Source: Gammaproteobacteria bacterium
Lineage (GTDB): Bacteria > Pseudomonadota > Gammaproteobacteria > UBA6429 > Thiohalophilaceae
Reading direction: 5' to 3'
Assembly: GCA_024275915.1 (NCBI GenBank)
Contig: JAJRYG010000048.1
Coordinates: 1-41,254, forward strand
DNA: 41,254 nt
The notes beneath the pieces are model-generated. The model searched no databases. It worked only from the letters and a program-made list of their open reading frames with translations, and was not told the DNA's origin. Positions 26,382-36,995 of this stretch are shown here, one piece after another. Each line of letters opens with the position of its first letter. Position 1 is the stretch's first letter. The position numbers were made by a program, and so were the translations under genes.

Positions 26382-26789
26382 TTATGCAGAAGTGCTTTCA
26401 GCCGTTGTTTCTTCGACTTCATCGGCAACAATCGGGCGATCGACCAGTTCGACAATGGCCATGGGTGCATTGTCACCGGCACGGAAGCCGCACTTGAGGA
26501 TGCGCAGGTAACCACCGGGACGTTCCTTGTAACGGGGACCCAGTTCCTCGAACAGCTTGGTGACGATGTCGCGATTACGCAAACGCGCAAAGGCAAGGCG
26601 GCGATTGGCGACGCTGTCGGTCTTGGCCAGGGTGATCAGGGGCTCGGCCTTGCGACGCAGTTCTTTCGCCTTGGCCAGAGTGGTACGGATCATTTCATGC
26701 TCAAACAGTGAAGCAGACATGTTCTTGAACATGGCCTTGCGATGACTGCTGTTACGGTTGAGTTGACGACCACTTTTACGATGACGCAT
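26382..26789 (-). CDS. rplQ: 50S ribosomal protein L17
   Basis: 135 aa. Starts [20 protein letters not shown] and contains [21 protein letters not shown] and the L17 block [19 protein letters not shown]. The length is close to the family (about 127) with an acidic tail. L17 binds near the peptide exit tunnel of the large subunit. Last gene of the alpha operon, 47 bases after rpoA, with a clear terminator behind it. Confidence 0.98.
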   Translation of the reverse strand: MRHRKSGRQLNRNSSHRKAMFKNMSASLFEHEMIRTTLAKAKELRRKAEPLITLAKTDSVANRRLAFARLRNRDIVTKLFEELGPRYKERPGGYLRILKCGFRAGDNAPMAIVELVDRPIVADEVEETTAESTSA

Positions 26790-26836
26790 GGTTTTATACC
26801 TTAAAAATCAGTGTAGTTTTACTGGTAGTGGTGGCT

Positions 26837-27838
26837 TTATGCCCCACCCTCTTTCTTTTCTTTCAGACTTGGCGGTGGCCAGTTCTCCAGACGCATGCCC
26901 AGAGACAGGCCACGGGATGCCAGCACGTCCTTGATTTCGGTCAGGGACTTCTTGCCAAGATTCGGAGTCTTGAGCAGTTCGACTTCCGTACGTTGAATCA
27001 GATCACCGATGTAGTAAATCTGCTCGGCCTTGAGGCAGTTGGCTGAACGTACGGTCAGTTCCAGATCGTCCACCTGACGCAACAGAATCGGATCGATATC
27101 GGGCTCTTCCGGCTCGGCTTCGGGACCAGCAGGAGTATGCAGGTCGACAAAGGCGGAAAGCTGATTCTGCAGAATCGTGGCAGCACTGCGAATGGCTTCT
27201 TCGGGGTCGATGGTGCCATCTGTTTCCAGCTCGATGATCAGCTTGTCGAGGTTGGTACGTTGCTCCACACGGGCGCTGTCTACGGTGTAGGTAACACGAT
27301 GGATGGGGCTGAAGCTGGCATCCAGCTGCAGACGACCAATGGGACGATCTTCTTCTTCGTCAAAAATACGGGTATTGGAAGCCTGATAGCCACGACCGGT
27401 CGCAACCTTGAGGGTCATGTTCAGCTCACCGTTCTTGGTCAGGTGGGCGATGACATGGTCCGGATTGACGATTTCGACATTGTGGTCGAGGGTGATATCG
27501 GCGGCAGTGACCGCACCTTCACCACGCTTGTTGAGGGTCAACGTGACTTCACCATCACAGGGCATGCGCATGGCAACACCCTTGAGATTGAGCAGAATAT
27601 CGACGACGTCTTCCTGCACACCTTCAATGGTGGTGTATTCGTGTAAAACCCCTTCGATTTCGGCCTCGACGATCGCACAGCCTTTCATTGAAGAAAGCAG
27701 GATGCGACGTAACGCGTTACCAAGAGTGTGCCCAAAGCCACGTTCCAGAGGCTCCAGCGTGACCTTGGCGTGGGTATCATTCAACTGTTGAATATCAACA
27801 ATCTTTGGGGACAGAAATTCTGATGCTGAGACCTGCAT
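26837..27838 (-). CDS. rpoA: RNA polymerase alpha subunit
   Basis: 333 aa from ATG 27838 (AGAGGG 9 bases upstream; a longer frame to 27856 lacks support). The N-terminal dimerisation domain includes [20 protein letters not shown] and the C-terminal domain (after about residue 250) has the helix-hairpin-helix [14 protein letters not shown], which contacts UP elements and activators. Part of the alpha operon between rpsD and rplQ, the standard order. Confidence 0.99.
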   Translation of the reverse strand: MQVSASEFLSPKIVDIQQLNDTHAKVTLEPLERGFGHTLGNALRRILLSSMKGCAIVEAEIEGVLHEYTTIEGVQEDVVDILLNLKGVAMRMPCDGEVTLTLNKRGEGAVTAADITLDHNVEIVNPDHVIAHLTKNGELNMTLKVATGRGYQASNTRIFDEEEDRPIGRLQLDASFSPIHRVTYTVDSARVEQRTNLDKLIIELETDGTIDPEEAIRSAATILQNQLSAFVDLHTPAGPEAEPEEPDIDPILLRQVDDLELTVRSANCLKAEQIYYIGDLIQRTEVELLKTPNLGKKSLTEIKDVLASRGLSLGMRLENWPPPSLKEKKEGGA

Positions 27839-27900
27839 GTACGAATGCCCTCTCAATTATTCCAATTGTAATTTCTGAAATCGTCGTGATCAGACTGTAC

Positions 27901-28527
27901 TTACTTGGAGTACAGTTCGACAACGAGATGTTCGTTGATGTCTGACGGCAGTTCCGAGCGCTCAGGCAAGCTCTTGAAGGTACCAACAAACTTGCTTGCA
28001 TCTACATCAACCCAGTCGACCAGGCCGCGCTGTTGAGAGGCATCTGTTGCCCCCTTGATACGCAGCTGGTTGCGAGCTTTCTCGTCAACGGCAATCACAT
28101 CGCCAGGCTGTACCTGGAATGAAGGGATTGTAACCTTGTGGTCATTGACCGTGATTGCCTTGTGGCGTACCAGCTGGCGGGCTTCAGAGCGAGAAGCACC
28201 AAAGCCCATGCGGTAGACGACATTGTCCAGACGGCCTTCCAGCAACTGCAGGAGATTTTCGCCAGTAGAGCCTTTACGGCTATCAGCCTGCTTGTAGTAA
28301 TTGCGAAACTGTTTTTCCAGGATGCCGTAGATACGACGCAGTTTCTGCTTCTCACGCAGCTGGGCCGCGTAGTCTGACAGTCGGCTGCGACGCTGACCGT
28401 GCTGGCCCGGAGGAAATGCACGATTTTCCATCGCACATTTGCTGCTGAAGCACTTCTCACCTTTAAGGAACAGTTTCTCACCTTCACGGCGGCACTGACG
28501 ACATTTGGGTCCGATATATCTAGCCAA
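27901..28527 (-). CDS. rpsD: 30S ribosomal protein S4, zinc-type, TTG start
   Basis: 208 aa. The start is TTG at 28527: homology begins exactly at ARYIGPKC, and GGAG lies 8 bases upstream. The frame continues to an upstream ATG, but those codons lie inside rpsK. Cysteines at 9, 12, 26 and 31 (CRQC, KC, KC) form the four-Cys zinc knuckle of the C+ form of S4, as in Thermus, while E. coli-type gammaproteobacterial S4 lacks most of them. The S4 RNA-binding core ([19 protein letters not shown]) is normal. S4 starts small-subunit assembly and usually represses the alpha operon. Confidence 0.97.
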   Translation of the reverse strand: MARYIGPKCRQCRREGEKLFLKGEKCFSSKCAMENRAFPPGQHGQRRSRLSDYAAQLREKQKLRRIYGILEKQFRNYYKQADSRKGSTGENLLQLLEGRLDNVVYRMGFGASRSEARQLVRHKAITVNDHKVTIPSFQVQPGDVIAVDEKARNQLRIKGATDASQQRGLVDWVDVDASKFVGTFKSLPERSELPSDINEHLVVELYSK

Positions 28528-28541
28528 TGTATTTCTCCAGC

Positions 28542-28934
28542 TTAGACGCGACGTTTTTTGGGTGGACGGCAACCATTATGAGGAATGGGCGTCACATCCG
28601 AAATATTGGTTATACGAAAGCCTTTGGCATTCAAGGCACGAACGGCAGATTCACGGCCAGGTCCTGGCCCCTTCACATTGACTTCAAGGTTTTTCATACC
28701 AAACTCGAGGGCCATGGTACCGGCACGTTCTGCAGCCACCTGAGCGGCGAAAGGCGTGCTTTTGCGTGAACCACGGAAACCGGAACCGCCAGCCGTTGCC
28801 CAGCACAGGGCGTTGCCCTGACGGTCAGAAATGGTGACGATGGTGTTGTTGAAAGAAGCGTGAATGTGAGCGATGCCATCAGCGACATCTTTTTTCACCT
28901 TCTTGCGGGTACGACCTGAAGATTTTGTTGCCAT
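28542..28934 (-). CDS. rpsK: 30S ribosomal protein S11
   Basis: 130 aa. Contains [37 protein letters not shown] and the C-terminal [10 protein letters not shown], all typical of S11 in the platform of the small subunit. Length equals the family. It lies between rpsM and rpsD in the alpha operon, with 14 bases to the rpsD TTG. Confidence 0.99.
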   Translation of the reverse strand: MATKSSGRTRKKVKKDVADGIAHIHASFNNTIVTISDRQGNALCWATAGGSGFRGSRKSTPFAAQVAAERAGTMALEFGMKNLEVNVKGPGPGRESAVRALNAKGFRITNISDVTPIPHNGCRPPKKRRV

Positions 28935-28952
28935 AATTCAAATAAACCTGTG

Positions 28953-29309
28953 TTATCTCTTGATGGGCTTACGCGGGCCCTTGCGGGTGCGAGCGTTGGT
29001 GCGGGTGCGCTGGCCACGCAGTGGCAGGCCACGACGATGACGAATCCCGCGATAGGAACCCAGATCCATCAAACGCTTGATGTTCATGGATACTTCACGA
29101 CGCAAGTCGCCTTCGACAGTAAACTTGCCGACTTCCGAACGCAGTGATTCAATCTCGCTTTCTGCCAGTTCCCTGATTTTGACATCAGGTTTGACGCCTG
29201 CGTCGAGGCAAATCTTTTTGGCACGAGTCCGACCAATACCATAAATCGAAGTCAGTGCGATTTCGGCATGTTTGTTGTCCGGAATGTTGATACCAGCTAT
29301 ACGGGCCAT
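28953..29309 (-). CDS. rpsM: 30S ribosomal protein S13
   Basis: 118 aa. Starts [20 protein letters not shown], with [12 protein letters not shown] and the basic tail [19 protein letters not shown]13 forms bridges with the large subunit at the head of the 30S subunit. First gene of the alpha operon, 157 bases downstream of rpmJ with a hairpin between. Confidence 0.99.
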   Translation of the reverse strand: MARIAGINIPDNKHAEIALTSIYGIGRTRAKKICLDAGVKPDVKIRELAESEIESLRSEVGKFTVEGDLRREVSMNIKRLMDLGSYRGIRHRRGLPLRGQRTRTNARTRKGPRKPIKR

Positions 29310-29339
29310 GAAGCCACTCCTAAAAATCTATCAATAGTC

Positions 29340-29363
29340 AAAACGCGGGCACATCGACCCGCG
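29340..29363 (-). terminator. Hairpin between rpmJ and rpsM
   Basis: CGCGGG and CCCGCG flank an 8-base loop and are followed on the minus strand by TTTT. It sits in the 157-base gap between the spc and alpha operons, 31 bases before the rpsM start. It may be a partial terminator or attenuator between the two operons. Nothing else clear in this gap. Confidence 0.55.
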
Positions 29364-29466
29364 AAAACGCTCAATTTTACGGAATTATGACCTTCTCGGC
29401 AAGCCCTGGCGGTCAATTTTATCAATTACCGCAAAAAGCCCGAGTTGGCCAAATCTGTTTGCCAGC

Positions 29467-29580
29467 TTAACCCTGGCGCTGCTTGTGCCGTGGATCCTTG
29501 CAAATTACCCGAACCACACCATCACGGCGGATAATCTTGCAGTTTCTGCACAATTTCTTAACTGAAGCACGAACTTTCAT
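29467..29580 (-). CDS. rpmJ: 50S ribosomal protein L36
   Basis: 37 aa. Reads [20 protein letters not shown] and ends RHKQRQG. Cys11, Cys14, Cys27 and His32 form the zinc site of the C+ form of L36. Last gene of the spc operon, 28 bases after secY. One residue shorter than the E. coli protein. Confidence 0.97.
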   Translation of the reverse strand: MKVRASVKKLCRNCKIIRRDGVVRVICKDPRHKQRQG

Positions 29581-29608
29581 GTCTAGTCTCCCAAAAAATA
29601 CAACCGGA

Positions 29609-30955
29609 TCAGCGCAGTAAACCTGGGCTGCCCTGGCCTTTCAAATTGGCTTTCTTCATCAGCCCTTCATACTGATGTGACATCAGCTGGGCTTGAACCT
29701 GGGCCATGAAATCCATCACGACCACAACGATGATCAACAGGGATGTACCGCCAAAATAGAAGGGCACATTCCAGTAAACGATTAAAAACTCGGGTAACAG
29801 GCACACTGCAGTAATGTACGCTGCCCCAACCAGGGTCAGACGACTGAGGATGGTATCGATATACTTGGCCGTCTGCTCACCGGGCCGGATACCCGGCACA
29901 AAGGCACCTGAACGTTTCAGATTGTCCGCCGTTTCCTTGGGGTTGAACATCAACGCCGTATAGAAAAAACAAAAAAAGATGATAGCCAGGGCATACAGCA
30001 GTACGTACAGAGGCTGCCCCGGAGACAGCATGGTTGCGACATCCTGCAGCCAGCTGAACGGACCTTCTGTATTGCCACCAAACCAGCCTGCCAGGGTTGC
30101 CGGGAACAGAATGATGCTCGAGGCAAAAATGGGTGGAATGACACCCGCCATGTTGATTTTAAGTGGCAAATGGCTGGATTGCGCCGCGTACATCTTGCGA
30201 CCCTGCTGGCGCTTGGCGTAATTGACTGTAATACGCCGCTGGCCACGCTCCATGAAGACCACGAAGGCCGTGACCGCCAGAGCCAGAATGAACAGCACCA
30301 GGATGAAGCCATAACTCAGTTCACCGGTACGTCCAAGTTCCAGCGTGCCACCAATCGCGGAGGGCAAGCCTGCAACGATACCGGCAAAGATAATCATCGA
30401 GATGCCGTTACCAATACCCCGTTCCGTCACCTGTTCACCCAGCCACATCAGGAACATGGTGCCGGTCACCAGGGTGACAACCGTGGTGAAGTAGAAGGTA
30501 TTTGCATCGATAATGACCAGCCCCGGCTGCCGGGACAGCGCCACGGCCACACCCAGTGCCTGGAATGTCGCAAGCCCCAACGTACCGTAACGGGTGTATT
30601 GTGTGATCTTGCGTTTGCCTGCTGCACCTTCCTTGCTCAACTGTTCCAGTTTTCGGTGAACCTTGGTCAGCAGCTGGACGATGATCGATGCGGAAATATA
30701 AGGCATGATACCCAGAGCAAACAGGGAAAGCCTCGACAGGGCGCCACCCGAGAACATGTTGAACATGGACAGGATGGTACCCTGCTGTTTCTCGAACATG
30801 TCCGCAAGAACACCCGGGTCAATACCAGGAACGGTAATAAAGGAACCAACACGAAAAACGAGTAAAGCACCGATCAGAAAAAATATCCGCTGACGAAGTT
30901 CAGTATATTTACCGGCCGCCATTGCGTCCGCCATGCCTGCTCGTGATCCTGCCAC
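29609..30955 (-). CDS. secY: Protein translocase subunit SecY
   Basis: 448 aa with ten membrane helices, the channel of the Sec translocon. The start is GTG at 30955 with GAAGAG upstream; the resulting N-terminal length matches E. coli SecY. Internal ATGs at 30934 and 30922 are alternatives. Typical blocks are [13 protein letters not shown] (helix 1), [18 protein letters not shown] (helix 2) and [17 protein letters not shown]. It starts 4 bases after the rplO stop. Confidence 0.98.
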   Translation of the reverse strand: MAGSRAGMADAMAAGKYTELRQRIFFLIGALLVFRVGSFITVPGIDPGVLADMFEKQQGTILSMFNMFSGGALSRLSLFALGIMPYISASIIVQLLTKVHRKLEQLSKEGAAGKRKITQYTRYGTLGLATFQALGVAVALSRQPGLVIIDANTFYFTTVVTLVTGTMFLMWLGEQVTERGIGNGISMIIFAGIVAGLPSAIGGTLELGRTGELSYGFILVLFILALAVTAFVVFMERGQRRITVNYAKRQQGRKMYAAQSSHLPLKINMAGVIPPIFASSIILFPATLAGWFGGNTEGPFSWLQDVATMLSPGQPLYVLLYALAIIFFCFFYTALMFNPKETADNLKRSGAFVPGIRPGEQTAKYIDTILSRLTLVGAAYITAVCLLPEFLIVYWNVPFYFGGTSLLIIVVVVMDFMAQVQAQLMSHQYEGLMKKANLKGQGSPGLLR

Positions 30956-30959
30956 TGGC

Positions 30960-31394
30960 TTACTCTTCTACCTTTCCGCCAGCCGCTTCAATAGCTTCGC
31001 GCGCACCTTTGGTGACACGGATGCCTTTGAGCGTGACAGCTTTTTCAATTTTACCGGACAACATGACCTTGGCACGCAGAGTCGACTTGGTGATCAGGTT
31101 TGCCGTCTTGAGTGCGTCGATATCGATGACATCCACATCGAGCTTGTTCAGCTCGTGGAGGCGAATTTCATCACTGACCCGTCCAACCCGGGAGCTGAAG
31201 CCAACCTTGGGGACACGACGTTGCAAGGGCATCTGTCCACCTTCGAAACCAACCTTGGTGGAACCACCCGTGCGAGATTTCTGACCTTTGTGGCCACGAC
31301 CTGCTGTCTTGCCCAGCCCGGAACCAATACCACGACCGACACGCTTGCGTGACTTTCTGGAACCTGCTGCGGGTTTTAGAGTATTCAGAAACAT
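30960..31394 (-). CDS. rplO: 50S ribosomal protein L15
   Basis: 144 aa from ATG 31394 ([20 protein letters not shown]). The Gly-rich basic N-terminus [20 protein letters not shown] and the C-terminal [20 protein letters not shown] are diagnostic. Length as in E. coli. It overlaps the end of rpmD by no more than one or two bases and is followed by secY. Confidence 0.98.
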   Translation of the reverse strand: MFLNTLKPAAGSRKSRKRVGRGIGSGLGKTAGRGHKGQKSRTGGSTKVGFEGGQMPLQRRVPKVGFSSRVGRVSDEIRLHELNKLDVDVIDIDALKTANLITKSTLRAKVMLSGKIEKAVTLKGIRVTKGAREAIEAAGGKVEE

Positions 31395-31395
31395 A

Positions 31396-31584
31396 TCAAT
31401 CCTCCACAACCTTGACCATGTAGCTGACCGCATTGATCATGCCTCTGGTGCAAGGAGTATCTTCAACTTCGACGGTCTGGTGCATGCGGCGCAGACCAAG
31501 ACCCGCAACACAAGCTTTGTGTGATGCCAGGCGGCCATGAAAACTGCGAACCAGTGTTACCTTGATTTTGCCTTTGTCTGCCAT
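31396..31584 (-). CDS. rpmD: 50S ribosomal protein L30
   Basis: 62 aa from ATG 31584 ([20 protein letters not shown]). [20 protein letters not shown] is the L30 core. The upstream part of the frame lies in rpsE and is not coding here. 4 bases after rpsE and 1 base before rplO. Confidence 0.97.
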   Translation of the reverse strand: MADKGKIKVTLVRSFHGRLASHKACVAGLGLRRMHQTVEVEDTPCTRGMINAVSYMVKVVED

Positions 31585-31588
31585 GTTC

Positions 31589-32095
31589 TTATTCCAGAAT
31601 ATCAGAAACAGATTTACCACGCTTGGCCGCCACATCTTCTGGTGAAGACATTTCGCTCAAGCCTTTGATTGTCGCACGAACCACATTGATCGGGTTGTTC
31701 GATCCGATACATTTTGCCAACACGTTACGCACACCAACAACATCAAATACAGCACGCATGGGGCCACCTGCAATGACTCCGGTACCTTCCGATGCAGGCT
31801 GCATGTATACTTTCGCAGCTCCATGCTCTGAAGTAATCGGGTATTGAAGCGTACCTTCATTGAGGGAGACTTTCTGCATGTTCTTGCGTGCATTTTCCAT
31901 GGCTTTGGAGATCGCAACGGGTACTTCGCGAGCCTTGCCACGACCAAAGCCTACACGACCTTCGCCATCACCAACTACTGTCAGTGCCGAGAACCCGAAT
32001 ATACGACCACCCTTAACGACCTTGGCTACACGACGAATGCCTACCAGGCGTTCCTGCAGTCCATCAGAATTCTGTTCTTTATCAAATCCAGCCAT
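31589..32095 (-). CDS. rpsE: 30S ribosomal protein S5
   Basis: 168 aa. The double-stranded RNA-binding part [20 protein letters not shown] and [20 protein letters not shown] are typical of S5, which lines the mRNA entry and affects accuracy. Length equals the family. Spc operon, between rplR and rpmD. Confidence 0.99.
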   Translation of the reverse strand: MAGFDKEQNSDGLQERLVGIRRVAKVVKGGRIFGFSALTVVGDGEGRVGFGRGKAREVPVAISKAMENARKNMQKVSLNEGTLQYPITSEHGAAKVYMQPASEGTGVIAGGPMRAVFDVVGVRNVLAKCIGSNNPINVVRATIKGLSEMSSPEDVAAKRGKSVSDILE

Positions 32096-32105
32096 TGTTC
32101 AGTTC

Positions 32106-32459
32106 CTAGAATTGTAAACCAGCTTCACGCGCCGCATCGGCAAGTGCCTTGATACGACCATGATATTTAAAACCAGAGCGATCGAAAACAACGCTCGTTA
32201 TGCCTGCCGCCTTGGCCTTTTCTGCAATCACGGTACCGACAGCGGTTGCGGCATCAATGTTACCGGTACTTTTCAGTTTACCTTTCACATCGGCCTGTAC
32301 TGTGGATGCACTGGCAACAACTTCGCAACCATTAGGTGCAATAACCTGGGCGTAGATGTGACGTGGGGTACGGTGTACCGTCAGTCGATGTACTGCCAGC
32401 TCACGAATTTTGGCACGTGTACGACGTGCGCGACGCAAACGACTTGGTTTTTTATCCAT
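32106..32459 (-). CDS. rplR: 50S ribosomal protein L18
   Basis: 117 aa. Starts [20 protein letters not shown], with [19 protein letters not shown] and the C-terminal [21 protein letters not shown]18 binds 5S rRNA. Length equals the family; between rplF and rpsE. Confidence 0.99.
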   Translation of the reverse strand: MDKKPSRLRRARRTRAKIRELAVHRLTVHRTPRHIYAQVIAPNGCEVVASASTVQADVKGKLKSTGNIDAATAVGTVIAEKAKAAGITSVVFDRSGFKYHGRIKALADAAREAGLQF

Positions 32460-32474
32460 CGTCTTATCCTGCCC

Positions 32475-33002
32475 TTACTTTTTCTTGGCTTCTTTACGAA
32501 TGATGTGCTCATCAGCATATTTCACACCTTTGCCCTTGTAAGGCTCGGGTGGGCGATAGGCGCGAATTTCCGCAGCCACCTGACCAACACGTTGTTTATC
32601 AATACCCTTGACCACGACTTCCGTCTGACTTGGTGTTTCGACGCTGATACCTTCAGGAATCTCATAGTTTACAGGATGAGAAAAACCCAGTGTCAGGTTC
32701 AGTGATTTGCCCTGAACCTGGGCACGGTAACCAACACCGACCAGTTCCAGTTTCTTTTCAAAACCATTGCTGACACCGATAATCAGGTTGTTGATGACCG
32801 AGCGCACCGTACCACTCTGGGCCACTGCACCAGGCATCTGTTCACGGGGAACAAATGACAATAAAGATTCGTCACGCACCACTTTTACCGATGGGTGAAC
32901 AGAATGTTCCATTGTACCCTTGTTACCCTTGACGCTGATGTGCTGCTCATTGATGGTCACATCAACACCAGAGGGGATAGTAATAGGAGTAATTCTTGCC
33001 AT
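32475..33002 (-). CDS. rplF: 50S ribosomal protein L6
   Basis: 175 aa. Starts MARITPITIPSGVDVTINEQ, with the double repeat of the L6 fold and the end block RPPEPYKGKGVKYADEHIIR. L6 lies near the factor-binding centre. Spc operon, 19 bases after rpsH. Confidence 0.99.
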   Translation of the reverse strand: MARITPITIPSGVDVTINEQHISVKGNKGTMEHSVHPSVKVVRDESLLSFVPREQMPGAVAQSGTVRSVINNLIIGVSNGFEKKLELVGVGYRAQVQGKSLNLTLGFSHPVNYEIPEGISVETPSQTEVVVKGIDKQRVGQVAAEIRAYRPPEPYKGKGVKYADEHIIRKEAKKK

Positions 33003-33021
33003 GTCCTTCTACCTTACGTTT

Positions 33022-33417
33022 TTACTGTACGATACAGATCACTTCGCCACCATGGCCAGCCTTGCGAGCGGCACGATCTGTCAACAGACCATTTGAGGTG
33101 GAGATGACTGCAATACCGAGACCGCTCATTACTTTTGGCAATTCATTCTTGCCTTTGTATATGCGCAGACCAGGACGACTGACACGTTTAATCTTGCTGA
33201 TAACAGGCTTGCCTTCAAAGTACTTGAGTTCGATGGTCAGCGTCGGTTTGCCTTCGACAACCGCATTGGCAAAGCCTGTTATATAGCCTTCTTCCTTGAG
33301 AAGCTGGGCAATTGCCTGCTTCTGCTTGGAGGCAGGCATGGAAACTTGTGTCTTACCACTGGATAATGCATTACGAATACGAGTCAGCATATCAGCGATG
33401 GGATCTGTCATACTCAT
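33022..33417 (-). CDS. rpsH: 30S ribosomal protein S8
   Basis: 131 aa. Starts [20 protein letters not shown] and ends with the block [20 protein letters not shown], the 16S rRNA-binding part. In E. coli S8 represses the spc operon by binding its mRNA; a target stem was not identified here. Confidence 0.99.
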   Translation of the reverse strand: MSMTDPIADMLTRIRNALSSGKTQVSMPASKQKQAIAQLLKEEGYITGFANAVVEGKPTLTIELKYFEGKPVISKIKRVSRPGLRIYKGKNELPKVMSGLGIAVISTSNGLLTDRAARKAGHGGEVICIVQ

Positions 33418-33438
33418 CAGAGTTGCTCCTGAAAATTC

Positions 33439-33744
33439 TTACCAACTGGCCTTGCGCAGACCAGGGATATCACCACGCATGGCGTGTTCGCGTAACTTGT
33501 TACGGCACAAGCCAAACTTGCGGTAGACCGCATGTGGCCGGCCAGTAATGCGACAACGACGCTGCATACGAACAGGACTTGCGTTACGTGGCAACTTTTG
33601 CAGCTTGGACTGTGCATCCATGCGCTCTTCGAAGCTGACGTCAGGATTCTTGATGATTGCCTTCAATTCCTTGCGTTTTGCTTCGAGTTTTTTAACTGTC
33701 TTCAAACGTTTTTTCTCACGTTCAACCATGCACACCTTGGCCAT
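33439..33744 (-). CDS. rpsN: 30S ribosomal protein S14
   Basis: 101 aa, the long S14 form of E. coli type without the CxxC zinc pair. Contains [20 protein letters not shown] and [17 protein letters not shown]. So S14 is the zinc-free form although S4 in this genome is the zinc form. Between rplE and rpsH. Confidence 0.99.
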   Translation of the reverse strand: MAKVCMVEREKKRLKTVKKLEAKRKELKAIIKNPDVSFEERMDAQSKLQKLPRNASPVRMQRRCRITGRPHAVYRKFGLCRNKLREHAMRGDIPGLRKASW

Positions 33745-33753
33745 CTGTTTCTC

Positions 33754-34299
33754 CTAGCCCTTTGTCTTGAGTGGGAAATTGAAAGCCATCAACAATGCAC
33801 GACCTTCTTCATCATTTTTCGCTGTAGTGGTAATGGTAATATCCATACCACGCAAGGCATCAATCTTGTCATATTCAATTTCAGGAAAGATGATTTGCTC
33901 GCGAACGCCCATACTGTAGTTACCACGACCATCGAATGACTTGTAATTCAGTCCACGGAAGTCACGAATACGAGGAATAGCGATACTGATCAGTCGATCG
34001 AGAAACTCATACATGCGCTCACTGCGCAGTGTAACCTTGCAACCGATCGGCCAGTCCTCACGAACCTTGAAACCAGCAATAGATTTACGCGCCTTGGTGA
34101 TGATCGGTTTCTGACCTGCAATCTTGGTCATGTCCGATACAGCATGTTCAAGCACCTTCTTGTCACTAAGCGCCTCACCAACACCCATGTTGAGGGTAAT
34201 CTTGGTGATTTTAGGTACTTCCATAACGCTGTCATAGTTGAACTGCTCCTTGAGCTTGCCAACCACGCTATCTTTGTAAAATTCTTGTAACCTTGCCAT
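33754..34299 (-). CDS. rplE: 50S ribosomal protein L5
   Basis: 181 aa. Contains [40 protein letters not shown] and [21 protein letters not shown]5 binds 5S rRNA and contacts the P-site tRNA. Length equals the family; 9 bases before rpsN. Confidence 0.99.
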   Translation of the reverse strand: MARLQEFYKDSVVGKLKEQFNYDSVMEVPKITKITLNMGVGEALSDKKVLEHAVSDMTKIAGQKPIITKARKSIAGFKVREDWPIGCKVTLRSERMYEFLDRLISIAIPRIRDFRGLNYKSFDGRGNYSMGVREQIIFPEIEYDKIDALRGMDITITTTAKNDEEGRALLMAFNFPLKTKG

Positions 34300-34319
34300 G
34301 TTCTTTTAACCTGACTTGC

Positions 34320-34640
34320 CTAGGCGTCGATAACTTCGCCGTTGGATTTAAAGAAACGTACCTTGCGACCATCTTCGAGTACCTTAATACCTACACGATC
34401 AGCCTTGCCGGTGACCGGATTGAAGATGGCAACATTGGAAATTGCCAGCGGCATTTCCTTGTCTACGATTCCACCAGGCACACCCATGTTCGGGTTTGGT
34501 TTCTGGTGTTTCTTCGCTACGTTAATGTTCTCGACAATTACACGGTCTTCTTCAGTCAAGACACGTACAACGTTGCCGCGTTTACCTTTATCTTTACCAG
34601 TGATAACAATGACATCATCACCTTTTTTAATCTTTTGCAT
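34320..34640 (-). CDS. rplX: 50S ribosomal protein L24
   Basis: 106 aa. Starts [20 protein letters not shown], a KOW motif, and contains [20 protein letters not shown]. An early assembly protein of the large subunit. Between rplN and rplE in the spc operon. Confidence 0.99.
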   Translation of the reverse strand: MQKIKKGDDVIVITGKDKGKRGNVVRVLTEEDRVIVENINVAKKHQKPNPNMGVPGGIVDKEMPLAISNVAIFNPVTGKADRVGIKVLEDGRKVRFFKSNGEVIDA

Positions 34641-34658
34641 GGCTATTACTCTCTGCCG

Positions 34659-35027
34659 TCACAAAACTTCAGGGGCCAATGAAATAATCTTCATAAAATT
34701 CTCGGTCCGCAGTTCACGGGTAACCGGTCCGAAGATACGTGTGCCTACAGGCTGCAGCTGGGTATTCAGTAATACGGCTGCATTGTTATCAAAACGAATC
34801 AGTGAACCATCCGGGCGACGCACACCTTTTTTCGTGCGCACAACAACTGCGTTGAAAACATCGCCTTTCTTCACACGTCCACGAGGAATCGCTTCCTTGA
34901 TGCTGACCTTGATAATATCGCCAACACGTGCATAGCGGCGATGAGACCCGCCGAGCACTTTAATACATTGAACACGACGAGCTCCGCTGTTGTCAGCCAC
35001 GTCGAGTATTGTCTGCATCTGGATCAT
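34659..35027 (-). CDS. rplN: 50S ribosomal protein L14
   Basis: 122 aa. Starts [20 protein letters not shown] and contains [20 protein letters not shown] and [12 protein letters not shown]. First gene of the spc operon; the 33-base gap to rpsQ is too short to show a separate promoter, so S10 and spc may be read together. Confidence 0.99.
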   Translation of the reverse strand: MIQMQTILDVADNSGARRVQCIKVLGGSHRRYARVGDIIKVSIKEAIPRGRVKKGDVFNAVVVRTKKGVRRPDGSLIRFDNNAAVLLNTQLQPVGTRIFGPVTRELRTENFMKIISLAPEVL

Positions 35028-35060
35028 CAGTAACTCCGCTAATACAAATTCGTAAAATTT

Positions 35061-35327
35061 TTATACTATGGCTGCACGTTCAACGATTGCTTCCAGTGTC
35101 CAGGTCTTTGACTTGGACAGTGGACGACATTCACTAATCGTAACGAGATCGCCTTCATTACATTCATTGCTTGCATCATGAGCATGCAGCTTGGTAGAAC
35201 GTTTGATGTATTTTCCGTAGACCGGATGCTTGACCTTGCGTTCCACGAGTACAGTAATGGTTTTATCCATCTTGTTACTGACTACACGGCCAGTTACTGT
35301 ACGTTTTTCTTTCTGATTCTCACTCAT
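35061..35327 (-). CDS. rpsQ: 30S ribosomal protein S17
   Basis: 88 aa. Contains [35 protein letters not shown] and [11 protein letters not shown]. Primary 16S rRNA-binding protein. Its ATG overlaps the rpmC stop by 4 bases. Last gene of the S10 operon. Confidence 0.99.
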   Translation of the reverse strand: MSENQKEKRTVTGRVVSNKMDKTITVLVERKVKHPVYGKYIKRSTKLHAHDASNECNEGDLVTISECRPLSKSKTWTLEAIVERAAIV

Positions 35328-35521
35328 TCTGCATTACCTGCTTTCTCATTCAGGATTGTTTTTACTCGTGCAATGTTGCGGCGAACTTCTTTCATCTGAT
35401 GTGGACGAGCCAGTTGCCCAGTTCCCTTCTGCATACGTAGATTGAATTTTTCACGAGCAAGACTCAACAACTCAGCATTGAGTTCTTCAACGGTTTTTTC
35501 TCTTAAGTCATTCGCTTTCAT
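35324..35521 (-). CDS. rpmC: 50S ribosomal protein L29
   Basis: 65 aa, two helices: [20 protein letters not shown] then [21 protein letters not shown]29 sits at the exit tunnel and helps dock trigger factor and SRP. It overlaps rplP by one base and rpsQ by four. Confidence 0.99.
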   Translation of the reverse strand: MKANDLREKTVEELNAELLSLAREKFNLRMQKGTGQLARPHQMKEVRRNIARVKTILNEKAGNAE

Positions 35522-35934
35522 TACAGTACCGTCCGAGTAACAAATGTTGTTGCTACAGGCAATTTGGCGGCGGCAAGACGGAATGCTTCGCGTGCAATTT
35601 CTTCACTTACGCCTTCCATTTCATACAACATGCGACCTGGCTGAATCTGAGCTACCCAGTATTCAACATTACCCTTACCTTTACCCTGACGAACTTCCAG
35701 TGGTTTCTTGGAAATAGGTTTGTCAGGAAAAATTCGAATCCAGATTTTCCCACCACGCTTAATGTGACGAGTCATGGCTCGACGAGCTGCTTCGATCTGG
35801 CGCGCTGTAATACGGCCACGAGCAGTGGATTTCAATCCAAACTCTCCGAAACTGACTTTACTACCACGAACCGCCAATCCACGGTTGCGGCCCTTCATCT
35901 GTTTACGGAATTTTGTACGTTTTGGCTGCAGCAT
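35521..35934 (-). CDS. rplP: 50S ribosomal protein L16
   Basis: 137 aa. Starts [20 protein letters not shown], with [20 protein letters not shown] and [21 protein letters not shown]16 contacts the A-site tRNA. It starts 13 bases after the terminal rpsC stop. Confidence 0.99.
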   Translation of the reverse strand: MLQPKRTKFRKQMKGRNRGLAVRGSKVSFGEFGLKSTARGRITARQIEAARRAMTRHIKRGGKIWIRIFPDKPISKKPLEVRQGKGKGNVEYWVAQIQPGRMLYEMEGVSEEIAREAFRLAAAKLPVATTFVTRTVL

Positions 35935-35947
35935 TACTTAACTCCAA

Positions 35948-36637
35948 TTAACCGGCGGCTTTGCTTTTGGATTTACGGGGTTTTTCAGTTTCAGCAACAT
36001 CCTGCTGACCAATAATTTCACCCTTGAAAATCCACACTTTGACACCAATGATGCCGTAGGTTGTATCAGCTTCTGCAAAACCATAATCAATATCTGCACG
36101 CAATGTATGCAAGGGCACACGACCTTCGCGATACCATTCTGCACGTGCGATTTAAGCACCATTGAGACGACCCGCAACATTGATTTTTACACCCTGTGCG
36201 CCAAGACGCATGGTGTTTTGGACGGCTCGTTTCATGGCACGACGAAACATGATGCGTCGTTCCAGTTGCTGGGCAACACTTTCGGCTACCAGCTGGGCAT
36301 CCAGTTCAGGCTTGCGAATTTCTTCGATATTGATGTGAACCTGGGGTAGATTCATCATCTTGGTAACTTCTTTACGAAGACGTTCGATATCTTCACCCTT
36401 CTTGCCAATAACCAGGCCCGGGCGAGCGGTATGAATAGTGATGTTTGCATTGCCGGCTGTACGCTCGATCTGGATACGACTCACAGATGCCTGCGACAGT
36501 TTCTTTTTCAGGAAGGCGCGCGCTTCAAGATCTGAATTAAGATAATCTGCATAATTATCAGATCCGGCATACCACTTGGACGTAAAGTCCTTGACGATGC
36601 CGAGGCGTATGCCTGTAGGATGTACTTTCTGACCCAT
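35948..36637 (-). pseudogene. rpsC: 30S ribosomal protein S3 gene with in-frame TAA at codon 162
   Basis: Start ATG 36637 ([20 protein letters not shown]). The frame is normal for 161 codons, with the KH domain [14 protein letters not shown], and then meets TAA at 36154-36152 after AGRLNGA. Directly after it the same frame continues for 67 codons exactly as in S3 ([20 protein letters not shown], then [14 protein letters not shown]) to the true TAA at 35950-35948. Other S3 proteins have Glu at this place (NGAEIAR-type), so a single G to T change of GAA to TAA explains it. S3 is essential and the rest is intact, so a sequencing or assembly error is the likeliest cause. I list it as broken because that is what the bases say. 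Confidence 0.9.
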
Positions 36638-36650
36638 ACCAGTCTCTCTT

Positions 36651-36983
36651 TTACTTTTCGGCAACAGTCACAGTAATGTGACTGGTACGCTTGAAGATGT
36701 GATTTACAGAACCCTTGGCGCGAGCTTGCCAACGCTTGAGAGTAGGACCTTCGTCAACATAAATACGGCTGACCTTGAGCTCGTCGATATCAGCACCTTC
36801 GTTATGCTCTGCATTGGCGATGGCTGACTCGAGTACCTTCTTTACTATGCCCGCAGCTTTCTTCGGGCTGAACGACAGCAATTCAAGCGCACGTTCAACG
36901 GGCAGGCCACGAACCTGATCAGCGACCAGCCGACATTTCTGTGGCGAGATATGGGCATGCTTTAATTTAGCTGCAACTTCCAT
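36651..36983 (-). CDS. rplV: 50S ribosomal protein L22
   Basis: 110 aa. Contains [20 protein letters not shown] and the tunnel-lining hairpin region [20 protein letters not shown]. Length equals the family; 13 bases before rpsC. S10 operon. Confidence 0.99.
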   Translation of the reverse strand: MEVAAKLKHAHISPQKCRLVADQVRGLPVERALELLSFSPKKAAGIVKKVLESAIANAEHNEGADIDELKVSRIYVDEGPTLKRWQARAKGSVNHIFKRTSHITVTVAEK

Positions 36984-36995
36984 CGTTAAAACCTC

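Noticed and set aside
36152-36154. Selenocysteine or stop-codon reassignment at the rpsC stop
   Set aside because: Selenocysteine uses TGA, not TAA, and TAA ends several other genes in the window normally.
35938-36180. 80-codon frame over the end of rpsC as a separate gene
   Set aside because: It is out of frame with S3. The real S3 C-terminal part is read in the rpsC frame after the internal TAA.
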